From Talpa occidentalis (taxonomy: Eukaryota > Chordata > Mammalia > Eulipotyphla > Talpidae): 64,000 nucleotides of DNA. Under the pieces are notes generated by a model. It searched no databases, was not told where the DNA came from, and worked only from the letters and a program-made list of their open reading frames with translations. The stretch spans positions 57,800,806 through 57,864,805 of the forward strand of contig NW_023601543.1 of assembly GCF_014898055.3 (NCBI RefSeq), written 5' to 3'. Of the stretch, positions 1 through 12,113 are shown one piece after another; within the stretch, counting starts at the first letter, position 1, and each line of letters opens with the position of its first letter. A program made the position numbers and the translations under genes.

Positions 1-230
1 GGACAACTGCATAGGGACATGGGGAGAGACATCCCTTATTCCTTTGGCCCAGACAGCTTTGTGGAGCCCAGTGTTAATGCACACATCTGGAGCGCCTGTT
101 TCCCTCGTTGCAAATTTTCCATCTCTTTTAGTGCTCGAGGAGCACGCTTCTTGAAGCCCGCTCCGTGGATGTGTTTGTGAATGTTGGTGGTGTATTCCCC
201 GGTAACTACCTCGTTGATGGCAGAATGGCC
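1..230 (-). pseudogene. RPL31: RPL31 processed pseudogene (3' part cut by window edge)
   Basis: Translation of the minus strand from about 224 gives [20 protein letters not shown] followed by [12 protein letters not shown], which matches the N-terminal half of ribosomal protein L31, a 60S subunit protein. Further on the frame is lost, but another frame gives KAVWAKGIR, the next conserved block, down to base 1. The copy therefore carries at least one frameshift, has no introns and lacks the initiator region: the match begins at GR-SAINEVV. It is a dead retrocopy. It lies directly beside the TAF6 retrocopy in the same orientation. Identification is from remembered family sequence, but the match is long. 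Confidence 0.9.
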
Positions 231-239
231 ACTGCACAA

Positions 240-2330
240 TATCTTAAAGGCAAGTAACGTGGGGGAAGCAAACACTACTATTTCCTTCCACCCAGAGTGG
301 GAGAGAGAATGCCAGCAAATGTATGACAGCATCAAGGCACAGGCTGAGGAAAGTCAGATCCAGGGGCCTGGGAGTTTTCAGCTTTTGGAGTCCTTGGAGC
401 TGGAGGGAGCTATCCCCAGATTCCAGTTTTCCCCCACAGAGGGCACCACCCCCAAAAGGGGAAGATGCTGAGGACTGGGGAAAGGTAGGAAAAAGGTGGG
501 AGGTGGGCCCTCCATAGCCCTCCCTATTTGGGGGAGGAGAGGCCACAGTACTCTGTAAGCAGCGTTAGAGGGTGTGGCTGTAGTGTAGCAGGGGAGGCCA
601 GTTTGACAGTGGGCTGCCTGCTGGGGACCGTAGTCACGACAGCAGAGGTGGTGAGGAGCCTGAGTGGGGGCCTAGGTGCTGAGGGACAGGATCTACAGGC
701 TGGATGAGACACTGGAAGGGGCTGGCATTGCCATGAACTTGGTTGGAGGAGAGGAAGACTGAGGCGGGGCAGCAGCTCCTGCAGACACCAGTGCCTGGAT
801 GGGCAGCACAGTGGAGGCAGGGACCTACAACAGGCAAGGAGTCAGAAGGTCAGGCTGAGAGGCCTGCAAGATGGTCAGCATGGTCCAGGGTTGAGTGATG
901 GTCAGCGTGGTCCTGTTGACCTACTGAGCCTGCACAGCAGCCTGGGCACAGGCCTTGACCACACAGGCACAGAGGAGGGGCCCAAGGGGCCCAAATTCTG
1001 CCTGATGAGCAACCCAATTATCAGGCAGTGTGTACAGCTTTGCCAGGGCGAGGGCACAGTGTCTCAAGAGGAGACTCTGCACGTGATCAGCTCTTGTGCA
1101 GTCAATCAGCTCTTGTTGCTCACACTGGGCCATCCAGCACACAGTGGATCCGCTTCCCCTCCTGCTGAGGTCATGGCAGAATAAGTTTTAATCATGCGGT
1201 GTCCCAGCTCTGCCAGGTAGCAATAGAGCCATAAGACATCGTCCACGGAGTCTGTTGGTGAAGGTCCTGGCCCAGATGTTGTTAGTGCTGGTGCTGAAAT
1301 GCTTGCAGAGCTGGGCCACCAGGCAGACCACTGAGTCTAGGAGTGATTGTCCTGGACACTCAGTGATTGTCCACATCTGGCCGCAGGCAGAGCTTTCTGC
1401 TCACAATGCAGGTCATCACAGCTGGAATCAGCTTCTGCACATATTTTTCTAGATACAGCGTAGGGTCGTACTTCAGCACCGTCATGGTCCTTCAGCAGGG
1501 CCAGGTTGCTCTGCGCCACACTCACGTGGCTGGCCCCTCCGCCACCACCACGATGAAGGTGCTGTAGAGCTGTAGCGCCTGATAGAGTTTGGAGTCCATC
1601 GCAGTGCTCTGCCTCACTTTCGTCTCTTGACCTCACGGACCCCACAAAGGCCTCAGTGATTGCTTTGCAGTTCAGTTGCTGCTCCACAGAAAACCCATGG
1701 ATACTTCGGGGCTTCAGTTGCAAAGGGGCCGCCTCCAGCAGGAGTGGCACCTTCTCTTTCCATTTGCTATCAGAGGGCACAGCCCCTTGAACTTTGCCTT
1801 TCAAGAATCTGTCCTCCTGGCCTGACTTTGGTGACTTCAGGTTTCTGTAGCCTCAGCTGACTCCTGCTCTTTAGGCACTGAGGGTGGGTTCTCCGAGCAG
1901 GCTGGCAGCCATCATTGCTTAACCAGTGAGGAGATATCATATTTGAGGAGACATCCAGGCACATCCTGGGGAGAGGTCGCTCAGATCAACCTCCTTCCCT
2001 TAGTAGAAGTAAAGTTCCTGGAAATAAACTCCGGGGAGTGGAAGCTATAGAGCAGATCGACATGGTGTAACTTCAGCACGTAGCCAGGATCACGGGTGGG
2101 AAGCGCCTGCCGCTTCCCTGTGTACATGAATTTCAAGGCATCCAACGTAATCCCCTTGACGTGGTAGCTGAGCTCACCGCCAGCAGCTGGCCAGTGTCCT
2201 CCTGAATCTGGGCAATGCTCACTGACTCAGCCACCACATTCTTCACCTTCGAGGGCAATACCGAATTGCTGAGCTTCAGCTTCTTCTTAGCCACTCTGCA
2301 GCCCCTCCTGACCTCTCTCGCAGGGTGACG
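240..2330 (-). pseudogene. TAF6: TAF6 processed pseudogene
   Basis: TAF6 is a histone-fold subunit of TFIID. The minus strand shows, in the correct order and without introns: [11 protein letters not shown] near 2290 (histone-fold start); [40 protein letters not shown]; then [17 protein letters not shown] near 1700, the start of the HEAT-repeat domain; CKHFSTSTNNI near 1300; [12 protein letters not shown] near 1090; and the C-terminal GGPTSHLFP and GGALCGGK near 450. The parental start codon position reads GTG (2292-2294). Several frameshifts and stops break the frame, for example where the sequence crosses between frames near 1340 and 1800. No poly(A) is evident at the 3' junction with the RPL31 copy. 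It is non-coding at protein level. Confidence 0.92.
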
Positions 2331-2399
2331 CCCAGGGTGAGAGTTCAGAGACCCCTGTGCTCAGCTTCACTCACTGTTGGCCTCACCACCCACCAAAAA

Positions 2400-3650
2400 A
2401 AAAAATTCTCTCAACTTTTTTTTTTTTTTATATCTGGAAACGTTCACAATAAAATGCTGGGATGACTGTACCATACTGTACATAATCATTTGTAGCTTGG
2501 ATATTTTTCTACTTAGTATTCCTCATGGCATTGGGTATCACTGTAGTTTGTTTATTTTGACTTTGGCAGGCATCTGATTTGTTTCCAGGTTTTTATGTTG
2601 TGAACAGGCTTTCATGAGTGTCCTTTTGCATGATTTCTGGGGCAGAAGGGCAAGAGTTTTAGGGATATTCCTAGGAATGAAGTCACTGTACAGTGAGATA
2701 TGTGAATTCCCAATTGTAGAAGGGAATGCCAAGCTGTTTTTTTTTTGTTTTTTGTTTTGCAAAATGGCTTCATTAATTTACACCAACATTGTTTAAGGGA
2801 TCTTGTGAGTCCACCCTTCCCAAAATTTAGTCTTGCCCAACTGCTATATTTTTGCCAAATGGAAGGGTAGAAGCTGATATCTCGCTGTGGTCTCAATATG
2901 CATTTTCCTGATCAACATAATTTGTTAATTATATTGTTAATTTCTGCTTTAACTTACTTCTTTTGTGGCTGTTTTGTTTTCTTCTCCTACAGTTTGTTCT
3001 AAAAGTTTAAATAATTTGTTTTCAGTCTTTCTCATTTACTAATAAATGTATTTTGTGATATAGATGTTAGGAATATCACTTTACCCATCCCATAGAGACT
3101 TTGTGTAGTGCTTTCTTACTCTCATGGTTCTAAGTAGTTGTTAATCAATTTTAATTTCCTCCTTAACCCAAGTATTAATTATATGTGAGTGTCTTTAATA
3201 TTCAGACACTCTGGTTTCATGTCTACTTTTTATTGTATTGTGGTCTGTGAATATGGCCTGTGTGGTATCATTTTGGAAGATTCTGTATTTAGTTTGTGAT
3301 CTAGTAAGAGGAGAATTTTTAGGAATGTTTGATTTATGTATAAAACAAGTACATTCTTTGCTGAATACAAAATAAAGATCAAATAAGCCATCCAGTTTCT
3401 TAATTATATTATTCCAGTCTTTGTAACTTGCACAGTTAATCTACTGGATTTGTCAGTTTCTGTGAGATGTTATTCTTGCATTGTAATTAAATCTTTGCAA
3501 AAATTTCTGTGTTGTATCAGTTTTTGTTTTGTATATTTCAAAAACATACACACACATAAATGCTTATCTTGGTGTCTGCATGCTTTTAAATTAAGAATCT
3601 CTGTTTATCTCAAAATTCTTTGCTTTGAAATATATTTTTTTTTAAAAAGG
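2400..3650 (-). repeat. Old L1 (LINE-1) relics, minus strand
   Basis: A T-rich stretch whose reverse complement has the character of ancient L1 ORF2. For example, the part around 3240 (a 'tgtattgtggtctgtgaatatgg' type of phrase) is the antisense of a well-known ORF2 reverse-transcriptase region. There is no open frame. The part at 2400-2930 resembles the antisense of a LINE 3' region and is less certain. The subfamily cannot be named by eye. Confidence 0.55.
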
Positions 3651-3832
3651 GATGGGGGCTTCTGTGGTGAGTGGCACAGTTAGGGCAGCTTGATTGCTCT
3701 GTGTGCAGAAGCATAATTTTTTTGGTATTTGGGCAGCTGGTGATCGTTGGTACCAGCACCACCCAAATTTTTTTTAAAGGTATCTATTTTGTCTAATGTA
3801 AATATTATTACCTGTGAATGTTTCTCTTTCTT

Positions 3833-4100
3833 TTTTTTAAAGATTTATTTATTTATGTATTTACACAAGCACTGGCTACAGTCAGAAGCGCGGGAGGGCG
3901 AGAGAATTCACCAGAGCCAGAGCGGGGAGCAGAGCAGGCAGACGGACCGAAGTACACTGCTGAGGGGAGCAGCGGGCGGCAGGAGAGGTCTGTGTGCCCT
4001 GTAAGACCCTCGCCTGGTGACTGGGGATGGAACCGGTGCTGCACAGGCTGCGGGCAGCTTCGCAACCCAGCGCTCAACCGCTGCACCACCAGGGAAGCCC
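3833..4100 (-). mobile_element. tRNA-derived SINE, minus (GCGAAGC subtype)
   Basis: The element reads poly(T)/AAGATTTATTTATTTAT at the left and ends with CACCAGGGAAGCCC, the reverse complement of the tRNA-like head. The target-site duplication GTTTCTCTTTCTT lies at 3820-3832 and 4102-4114. The B box is visible in antisense (GGATGGAACCG, mutated). Confidence 0.93.
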
Positions 4101-4333
4101 TGTTTCTCTTTCTTTATATCCAAAAAGACAGGTTTATTATACAATAAAAGGGAAAAGAAGATGCTTGCATCGACATAAAAGGGCAGGAAGAGCTGCTTGT
4201 GAATATTTCCATCCATTTCCTTTCATTTTATAAGAAATTTTTTTCATAATTAACTTTTTACATATGTACCAAAATAGAACAAATTGTATACTGAATCCAT
4301 CACTCCCCTTCAATACTCACATCCCTCTTGGTT

Positions 4334-4614
4334 ATTTTATTTTTAAAATTTTTTTAAAGATTTATTTATTTTTATACAAGAACTGGGATACAGGTGAGAG
4401 GCGCGGGAGGGTGAGAGGATTCACCAGAGACAGAGTGGGGAGCACGACAGGCAGACAGAGCGAACATACTGCTGAGGGGAGCAGCGGTCGAAACAGGAGA
4501 GGTCTGCCACGCCATGTGAGTATCTCCCTGGCGGGCTGGGGATTGAATCCGCACTGCAGAGGCTGCAGACAGCTTCACGGCTCTGCGCTTAGCCCACTGA
4601 GCCACGGGGGAGGC
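4334..4614 (-). mobile_element. tRNA-derived SINE, minus
   Basis: Complete SINE with an AAAGATTTATTTATTT tail, the body motif GAGGGGAGCAGCGG and the antisense head GCCACGGGGGAGGCC. The CTCTTGGTT flanking repeat (4326 and 4616) fits a short target duplication. Confidence 0.9.
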
Positions 4615-4639
4615 CCTCTTGGTTGAGTGTTTTAAAGGC

Positions 4640-5820
4640 AATACCACACTTCAGATTTTTTCACCCATACTTCAGCATAAATCTCTAACATCTAAGAATG
4701 CTTTTCTTTTGTGGTAATGCTGCACTTGAGTAATTATTACTTAGATTTTACTTTATTAATTATTTATGAATAATAAAACATCCTAAAAGATGCTTTTACA
4801 GGCACATTAGACAAAAAACAATCATTGACCACATCAATTGAAAACAGTTCACTGACGCCTATCATTGGCGTGGCTGGTATAGAGGCTGGTTCAAAGTAGG
4901 GACACACTTAGGTTCACTCCAACACAAAGACACGGTGGGACTAGGAGGTATCACCTTGACTTCCCTTCCCTCTTTTTTCTCTGTATCTCCAGGGAAAGAG
5001 TATACCCCACACCCACCGCATCCCTTCTAGAACACTCCACAGTATTGCCCAGGGGAGGGTTCCATCCTGACATTTCTCTCCTCTCCCCCCGTGATACCTC
5101 ACAGATTCTTGCTTTTCCTCTTCTCGTTAATAATAGCTCCACTCCCTGTTATGCCATGCCCCTAGCGGTCTCTCAACTTCTCTAGAAGAGAACTCCAGAG
5201 ACTAACTGTAAAAACCCCTGTCCGCCAGGAAGTCTACCCAAAGAGAGGCAGGCTCCTCTTCCAAGGCAGCCCCACAATTCTGAATGGGTGAAGCAGCAGG
5301 CAACAGCTTCTTCCACCCTATAATATGGACACACCTCCAAGATGGCAGCCCCCATGAAGCCGCACCACTCAGGTGTAGCCATAATCCAGGCCCAACAAAG
5401 TTGCCAAAAGTAAGGAAACACAGGCACACACGGAGACTGCTCCCTGTTGATTGCAGACACTGCTTTGCAGACGCGTTCGAGCATGTACATCAGCACCCCT
5501 CACCCCAGGCCTCAGCAGACTCCGTAGTGGTAGAGGTCAGAACTTAAAAGCGAAGGGGTTCAGGAGCTTTTGGGTTGGCGCCTGAGCGGCACTGCACCAA
5601 GTTGATTTTTCAAAATCACCCCATGGTGAGTTTGAAGGGGCTGGACATGGAGGTACTATGGAATGAGTGATGCAAGGAGTATATGTCGGGGATGGGTTTC
5701 TATGGATTCAGTGATAGAGGCTTTTATATTGGATGCCCAGGTAATTATCAATCAACCTTCCTTTTTCTAGTTTAAGCATTAAGACCACTCACTTGCATCT
5801 AAGACTCGGGATCCATTGCA
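4640..5820. other. Unassigned intergenic DNA
   Basis: No gene recognised. An open frame of 104 codons on the minus strand (5182-5496) has no recognisable domain. Composition is richer in C and G from 4900 to 5560 than in the flanks, so a decayed LTR is possible. No TG...CA ends could be fixed. Confidence 0.4.
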
Positions 5821-7400
5821 TCATATTATTATTGTTCCTTTCCAAGTATTTTAAAATTTTAGCTATGATTTTTTTGTTTCACCTGTGTCATTTTGAAGTG
5901 TGTTTCTATTTGCAATAAAAAGTTCCTCCTGTTAATTATTTCTAATATAATTTCTCCGTGGTCAGATAATGTGATCTGTGTTGTGAACATTCCTTCAAAC
6001 CTGTGGAGACTAAGTTGTAGCCTTTTGTATCTTCCCACAAATGTTCCAGATATTGCTTTAAACGAATATATTCTGCAGTTGTTGATTGTGTTGTTGAAAA
6101 CTTGTATTCCTGCTCTAATTATTTTTTTGCCTACTTGCTGTGCAGACAGCAGTGAGGTGGTGATGTATGCATTTCTCTTTGCTTGTGTCTGTTTTTTGCT
6201 GTATTTGAACCTTACGAGGTGCAGGTGTGTATTTTTAAAATAGATATTGCCAAATGATTCTCAAAGATGTTATATATGTACACTTTTTTAATCCATGTAT
6301 GTGTATGTATGCATGTGAAATATTCCCACCAGCATTTCTCCAAAGCCTCTCCAGCACTGGAAGATTTTGTTCTTTTTTGTTTTTTTATAATTTTGAGAGC
6401 TGAATAATTAATTACATCTAGTTCTGTTTTATTTTTTCTACCTATCAGTGACATGAGACAGCTTTTTTTTTTAAGATTTATTTTATTTTTATTTATTTAT
6501 TTATACAAGCACTGGGTATAGTCAGAAGTGCGGGAGGGTGAGAGAATCCACCAGAGCCAGAGCCGGGAGCAGAGCAGGCAGACTGACGAAATACACTGCT
6601 GAGGGGAGCAGCAGGCGGCAGGAGCGCGCCATGTGGGACCCTCCTCCGGTGGCCGGGGAGCAGCCGGGGATCGAACCGGCGCCGCAGAAGTCGCAGGGAG
6701 CTTCGCAACCCAGCGCTCAACCGCTGCGCCACCGGGGAGGCCCAACATGAGACAGCTTTTTAACATCAGTTAATTGGGCATCTAGATTCCTTCTGTGAAT
6801 TTTTATATTCTTTGTCCAATCCTTCTCTTTCCCCTGGTCTTTTTACATAATAAACTTTCCTGTATTCCTTCAATTAAACATCACTGGTGTCGTATCTACT
6901 CCCATATCTGCTAAGATCAAGTTCTGGACCTTTTCTTACATTTTATTGGCCTATTTATATTTCTTTTGATTGCATTAGTTTTATTGTAAGTTTTAATATC
7001 TGCCCACCCAAGTGCCTCTCAGTATTCCTTTACATAATTTTCTTGGCTGTTTGTAGTTGTACATTGAGTTTGGTGTTGTCTTACCAAGTTGAAAAGAATT
7101 GAAATTCTGCTTGGAACTTCATTTCTTCCATAGGGTTATCACTTAAGTGGTTATATTTTTATCTTGCTATATTCCTGTCCAGAGATAGAGTCTGTCTTTC
7201 CATGTAAGTTTTATATTATAGAATAATAATTATTTTTTTCTTAATTTGCATCTAGCAACTTTCTTTTTATGTTCATATTTTAGGTATTTTGTGTTTGTTG
7301 TCATTATTGGAAAGAGGATTGTTTTCTTTTCATCTGTTTCCATCTGCTCTATTTATTTTCTTGTACCCCATCATCTTATCAAAATTCTTTATGCAAGTTT
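5820..7400 (-). repeat. Old L1 relics, minus strand, split by a SINE
   Basis: The reverse complement of 5820-6460 and of 6762-7400 has L1 ORF2/3'-region phrases in degenerate form; for example, near 6060-6110 'atattctgcagttgttg' is the antisense of a common ORF2 block. The intact SINE at 6467-6743 interrupts it. There is no coding capacity. Confidence 0.5.
6467..6743 (-). mobile_element. tRNA-derived SINE, minus (GCGAAGC subtype)
   Basis: Flanked by an 18-bp perfect target duplication beginning ACATGAGACAGC (6449 and 6744). It is nearly full length with a GC-rich body including CGGCGCCGCAG, so it is a relatively young copy. Confidence 0.96.
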
Positions 7401-7404
7401 CCTG

Positions 7405-7795
7405 AGTGTAAGGTCAGGAAGGACACGGTGCAGGTTTTCTATGATCCAGCAGACCAGGTAAAGGAGGAGTCAGAGTCCTCAGTGGTTTTGCAGGTTTTTT
7501 ATTGGGGATTACCAGGTACACGGCAGGCAGGGGTGCTGGGAGGCCGGGAGGCTGGCAGGCCTCCCAGCCCCCAGCAGGTCTTCACTCTGCTCTCAGCTTC
7601 TGCTTCTCCTGCTTCTCTCTCGGCTTCTGCTGCTGCTTTCTCGGCTTCTCTTTCAGCTTCTGCTGGCGTCTTCATGACGCCACCCTTAAAAGCCCAGTCT
7701 TAGCCCAGGTGAATCCTATCTACATCTGCCCACACCCTACTCCAGGTGCCTGCCATCAGGCATGCATTCAGGACCGTAAGGATCCATCATCTATC
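7405..7795 (-). mobile_element. LTR-like element, minus
   Basis: The reverse complement carries a TTTTAAGGG TATA-like box (near 7690), a stretch of degenerate GAAGC(C/T)GAGA repeats (7590-7670), then CCCCAATAAAAAACC (a polyadenylation signal, near 7500) followed by a U5-like tail. That order fits an endogenous retrovirus LTR. Exact ends and target duplication were not resolved, and there is no internal retroviral sequence beside it. Confidence 0.45.
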
Positions 7796-8019
7796 CTGAT
7801 GGCTGGAGGGCAGAAAAGCCTGACATTTTTTTCCTTACCCTACACTGAGTATACAATATTATTTGCAAATAAAAATTATTTTTCTCTCCCTTCTTAATAT
7901 TTAGTTCATTCCATCTTCATATTAGTTGCATTACCTAGAGCTTTCAATACACTGTTATAATAGATACAACCCCTGTTGTTACTAGTTTGAATGGAAATGT
8001 TTTCAGTGTTTTACCTTTT

Positions 8020-8455
8020 AGTGTTGTGTTCCTGGTGTCAAAAACAGACCAGCAGCTAACCTGCCCACCTGTGATTATCCTTTCCTTTTAAAATATAAAA
8101 ACAAAGCAAAACAAAACAGAGGCCAGTCTTGAAAGTTCCCTGAGCAGACAAAATTAGTTTTGTCATACAAACAAAACTTGATCTATCTTATTTTGCAGGA
8201 CTAACTTGACCTGGGTTGTTTCTTACTTATGCCTCTGGAGATCATAAACAAAACTTGAACTGTTTCCCATGATCTGTAGGAGGTAACCACTGACCCTACC
8301 CATACATGCAGACTCCCCCAACCTCAGTGGACTCTCCTGTAGCTTGTGACAGTTTCCATGTCCCGAATTACAATTTCTCAGCTATCCCCAAATAAATTAA
8401 TGTTTTTGACAATTTTGAGGTTATCGCAGTTTAGGTCTTTATTTATGTTGACACT
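8020..8455 (-). mobile_element. Possible LTR or unclassified repeat
   Basis: The reverse complement begins TGTCAACATAAATAAAGACC, with an AATAAA signal. The plus strand carries ACCAGCAGCTAACCTGCCCA, a block repeated almost exactly at about 34660 inside the mitochondrial insert. Family unknown. Confidence 0.35.
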
Positions 8456-8479
8456 GTTGATTGAAAGACTACCATCTTT

Positions 8480-8750
8480 GGGCCTCCCTGGTGGCGCAAG
8501 GGGTTAAGACGCAGCCTATGAAGCTAACGGCAGCCACTGCAACAAGAGTTCGATCCCTGGGCAGGGAGCAATACACATGGCGCAGTAGACCTCTCCTGAC
8601 TCGCCCACCGCTCCCCTCAGCAGTGTATTTCGTCAGTCTGCTGTTCTGTTCCCCGCTCTGTCTCTGGTGAATCCTCTCACCGCCCACAACTCTGGCCTCT
8701 GACCCCGTTCTTGTATGCATAAATAAATAAATCTTTAAAAAAAAAAAAAA
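8480..8750 (+). mobile_element. tRNA-derived SINE, plus (CTATGAAGC subtype)
   Basis: Starts GGGCCTCCCTGGTGGCGCAA, has the B box AGTTCGATCCC, and ends in AAATAAATAAATC plus poly(A). Target duplication ACTACCATCTTT / ACTACGATCTTT (8468, 8750). Confidence 0.95.
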
Positions 8751-8763
8751 CTACGATCTTTGC

Positions 8764-10600
8764 TGAAGTTCTGTAGCTTCATTCTAGCTTCATTTTAGTT
8801 TGAGAATTCCTGCTGGATTGTTTCAAATGCCTCTTTTTCATACCATTCGACCACCCAAATGCCTTTTTCTATCTAGTGATATGATTGTGTTGTTCTTCTC
8901 CTTAATTTGTAATGTAATAAATTGATAGGTGTTGGAAAACCCAATTTGGTTATAGAATAATTCTTGGAATATTTGTTGGATTCCAATTGCTAATGTTTTA
9001 TTTACTATATTTGCATCCATAAAATAAAATGATCTCCAGATAATTGCTTGTCTTATTAGGATTGTATTTTTTAAGGTAAGGTTATAGTGCTTCATAAAAT
9101 GAACTTGGAAAATTTCCAAATCCTTCTATTGTTTAAAACAAGTATTGCAAACTTTTTCTGTAAAGGGTCAGATAGTAAATATTTTATGCTTTGGCAGTCT
9201 TTTAGTGTCTATTGCAACTACTCTGATGCTGTGGCAAAAGCAGCCTTAGACACGTTTGTTTTCCAATAAGATATTATTTACGAAAACAGGCTATGGAACA
9301 GATTAGACCTGCAACCTAATTTATGCCAACCCCTGATCTAGAACTGTTCAAAAAGTGTAGAAATACTGTTTTTAAAAAAGTTATATTGCATCCCCTGAGT
9401 AATTTTGTCTTTTTATTTTGTACTTAACTTTTCATTTTGAAATAATTATAGATTCACAGGACATTGCAAAAAATCATACAGAGAAATGCTGTCTTTTTAA
9501 ATGGTGTACATTACTGCTTGATTTCTGTTCACGGGTCACTTAGAGTTTCTTTTGTTCTTTTCCCTTTTTGAGTTAATTTTGTTAATTTCTATTTTGCTGG
9601 GAAAACATCTGTTTCACCCTAAAATGCTGCTGTGGAGTTGCACATAATATTCTTCTAGAAGTAAAATTTAGTGAAATAGTCCCACTAGTAGTATTTGTTC
9701 CTCATTCCTAATATTGTGTTGTTTTTCTTTCTATTTATCATGTTTGTCAGGTGTTTATTCCTTTAGCTGGTCATTTCAAAGGATTAGCTCTTCATTTATT
9801 TATACTTTCAATGTACAAATATATAGCAAACACATTGATTTCATTTAAGGTTTATTTTATTAATTATTATATCCTTGAAGTTTTAATTGTATATTTTGGG
9901 TTTTCTTTTTTCTATCAGGGTTCCTAAATTTGTTAGTCCACAAGCTTTGCCTTTACATATAATTTTTATGTTGATTGGATGCTTTTGACCTTGAATTTCC
10001 CTTTGATAATTGTATCACCAAACCAACTTTTCTTTTTCTGAACTTTACTTGGTATGTCTTTGCCCAATCCTTATTTTGCAATCTGTCACTATGTTTTAGT
10101 TATGCTTCTTATACCTATCTCATTGGACTTGGTTATTAATTCCAATCATATCTCTCTCTTTCATTTGACAGAATGAGTCAGCTACTTTAATTTCACATAA
10201 CCATAATGTGCTTAATTTTATGCCTTGTTTCTTATTTTATTTTTACTATTTATATTCTTGGCTTTCTTTGTCTTATTCTTACTTTTCATGACTTAATGTA
10301 AGTATGATCATTCATCTCCCATTTCAACCCACCCACCTTTTTTTAAGTCAGGGGATTTTAATTTTCATAAAATCTTCAAGGATATATCTTCTCATTTCTA
10401 TCAAGCATAATTAAGTCTATATTTTCTTTATTAATTTATTTAAATAATACAAATAGGCAGAATTTACCTTTTCTGCCTATTTGACAAAGTAAAAATTGTA
10501 TACATTTAAGGTATACAATGTGGTGGTTTGATATAAGTATATTCTTTTAACTTGAAACAACTTAAGATCCAAATACGTCTAAACATTCCAGCAGACATTA
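8764..10600 (-). repeat. Old L1, minus strand
   Basis: The reverse complement of 8870-9060 follows L1 ORF2, and 10430-10560 resembles the antisense of an old L1 3' UTR (the 'ttgtatacatttaaggtatacaatgtgg' type of phrase). A MITE is inserted at 9130-9350. Much decayed. Confidence 0.5.
9130..9350 (-). mobile_element. hAT-type MITE, copy 1
   Basis: Reads TTGCAAACTTTTTCTGTAAA...CAACCCCTG, the antisense form of a widespread mammalian non-autonomous hAT element whose sense form starts with CAGGGGT(C/T)GCAAACT. A second copy in the opposite orientation lies at 55345-55560. Confidence 0.7.
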
Positions 10601-10721
10601 AAATGTAGGATGGTTTATACCTGTACAAATCAAGATCATCAGTGAAGTGTGCTAGAAGAACCCTGTTCACTGAGTTCTGCTTTAGCCCTATGTCCTTGAC
10701 TTCCTTTGAAGGTGGTCTTAA

Positions 10722-10914
10722 GTCAGTAATCCTCAAACTTAAGGGTGTATCAGAATCACCTACTGAGACTTGTTAACACACAGGTTGCTAAACTCCACAT
10801 CCAAAGTTAGATATTCAGTAGGTCTGAGGTAAGACCTGGGAATTTGCACTTTCATAAGTATCTCAAATGCTGTTCCTGGTCCAGAGAACACACTGTGGGA
10901 ATCATTGTTCTAGA
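10722..10914. mobile_element. MER5-like hAT-Charlie MITE
   Basis: Contains CCTCAAACTTAAGG, ATCAGAATCACCT, ACTTGTTAACACACAGG and TTCAGTAGGTCTGAGG in the order expected for MER5-type elements, ending near ACTGTGGGAATCATTG. An ancient, heavily mutated copy. Confidence 0.65.
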
Positions 10915-11750
10915 AGATGACTGTGACAAATCCTGTTATGCACCTATACAAAAAGAATATTGAGGACATTCTCTATTATTAGGCTGATCCCCTGTTCAAG
11001 TTACATCTGTTGTTCCAGCATAATTATTGATGCCCCTTTTGTTTTCTACTGTATCACCTCACCTGTAAGCCATCACCTGTAAGCCATCAATTATCAGGAA
11101 ATCTTTACTCTGGAAAAATTGTCATATTTTCTTCCCGTGGCCAATGTAAATCCTACAAATGGCTGCATTCCTCTCCAGACATGTCTGATAGGAAGAGCTG
11201 AAACAAACTTGCAGCTCAATTTTAATTACTCTGCAGGCAATAGGACTTGAATCTCAACAGTCTAAACAGATTTTGGTGTTCACTTTGTCCATTCTGTCTG
11301 TCTTCTCTGACCTAATGTCATACCTGGACATTTTGCTACAAAGATTCTTGAATGCCTCCTAAGGGCCACTGGAAAGCAATGAGTGCAAAAACCAGACACA
11401 TCAATTAATAATTCACAAGAAACTTGGTTACTGCCTGTGTTTCTTGGAAATTAGTATAAGTTTGGGAAGTAAAAGTTGCAAAAGGGAGGAGAGATGTGTG
11501 GCACAGTTCAGATTCACCAGCCTGGAAATGCCCAGAATTCAGCTGGACAAGAAGCCATGCCCTGTGGGAGGCCCAGGAAACACCATGTTTCAGTAGCCAC
11601 AAGTTGTGTACCTGTGACTAATATAATTAATTGTGTGATGCTTGGTAACAGAAGATTTCTTATTGAGAACAAAGAAATAATTGTCCCCTCCTAAATTATT
11701 TACCTTTTAATATCTGTTCTTGCATTCTGACCTGAGATTAATTTCTAGAA
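10915..11750. other. Unassigned intergenic DNA
   Basis: No gene or repeat recognised. Short open frames at 11405-11602 (minus) and 11476-11694 (plus) overlap on opposite strands and have no recognisable domain. The segment forms the left flank of the mitochondrial insert. Confidence 0.4.
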
Positions 11751-11956
11751 AATAATCATGTATGGGCACAAAGATTTAAATGCAATAATTTCATCATAGT
11801 TGTGTTAATAACAGTCAAAAGCAAACCATCATTCATAAAACTTCACTAACAACATATTGGTCATATACATTATGATACCTTCCAAGAGGTAGTAGCTGTA
11901 ATTAGTAAGGTTAATATAAATAGTGAAATTATCATAAGGGAAGTAAATAGATTTGT
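11750..11956 (-). pseudogene. MT-ND5: NUMT: ND5 5' fragment
   Basis: Immediately after the tRNA-Leu(CUN) remnant, the reverse complement reads AATCTATTTACTTCC, the usual beginning of ND5 (NADH dehydrogenase subunit 5). It continues with weakly recognisable ND5 N-terminal sequence for about 200 bases and then stops matching. This is the left breakpoint of the mitochondrial insert; its exact base is uncertain by perhaps 50. Confidence 0.75.
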
Positions 11957-12113
11957 TACTTTCATTTGGAATATTTTGGTTCATAAGACCAACAATTACT
12001 TTTATCCTTTAAGGCATGAATTAGTAGTTCTTACATACTTTCTCTGTAAATAAGAAGTTATAAGCTTGTATTGCTAGATCCAGAATCTAATGTTTTTGTT
12101 ATACTGTATTTAC
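11957..12113 (-). pseudogene. NUMT: tRNA-His, tRNA-Ser(AGY), tRNA-Leu(CUN)
   Basis: In reverse complement: tRNA-His (about 12113-12046, with AAAACATTAGATTCTGGATC; the expected GTG anticodon reads CTG), a shortened tRNA-Ser(AGY) (12045-12013, GAGAAAGTATGTAAGAACT, 3' half deleted), then tRNA-Leu(CUN) (12012-11957, with GGTCTTATGAACC where functional genes read TTAGGAACC). The cluster lies between ND4 and ND5, as in all mammalian mtDNA. Confidence 0.88.
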
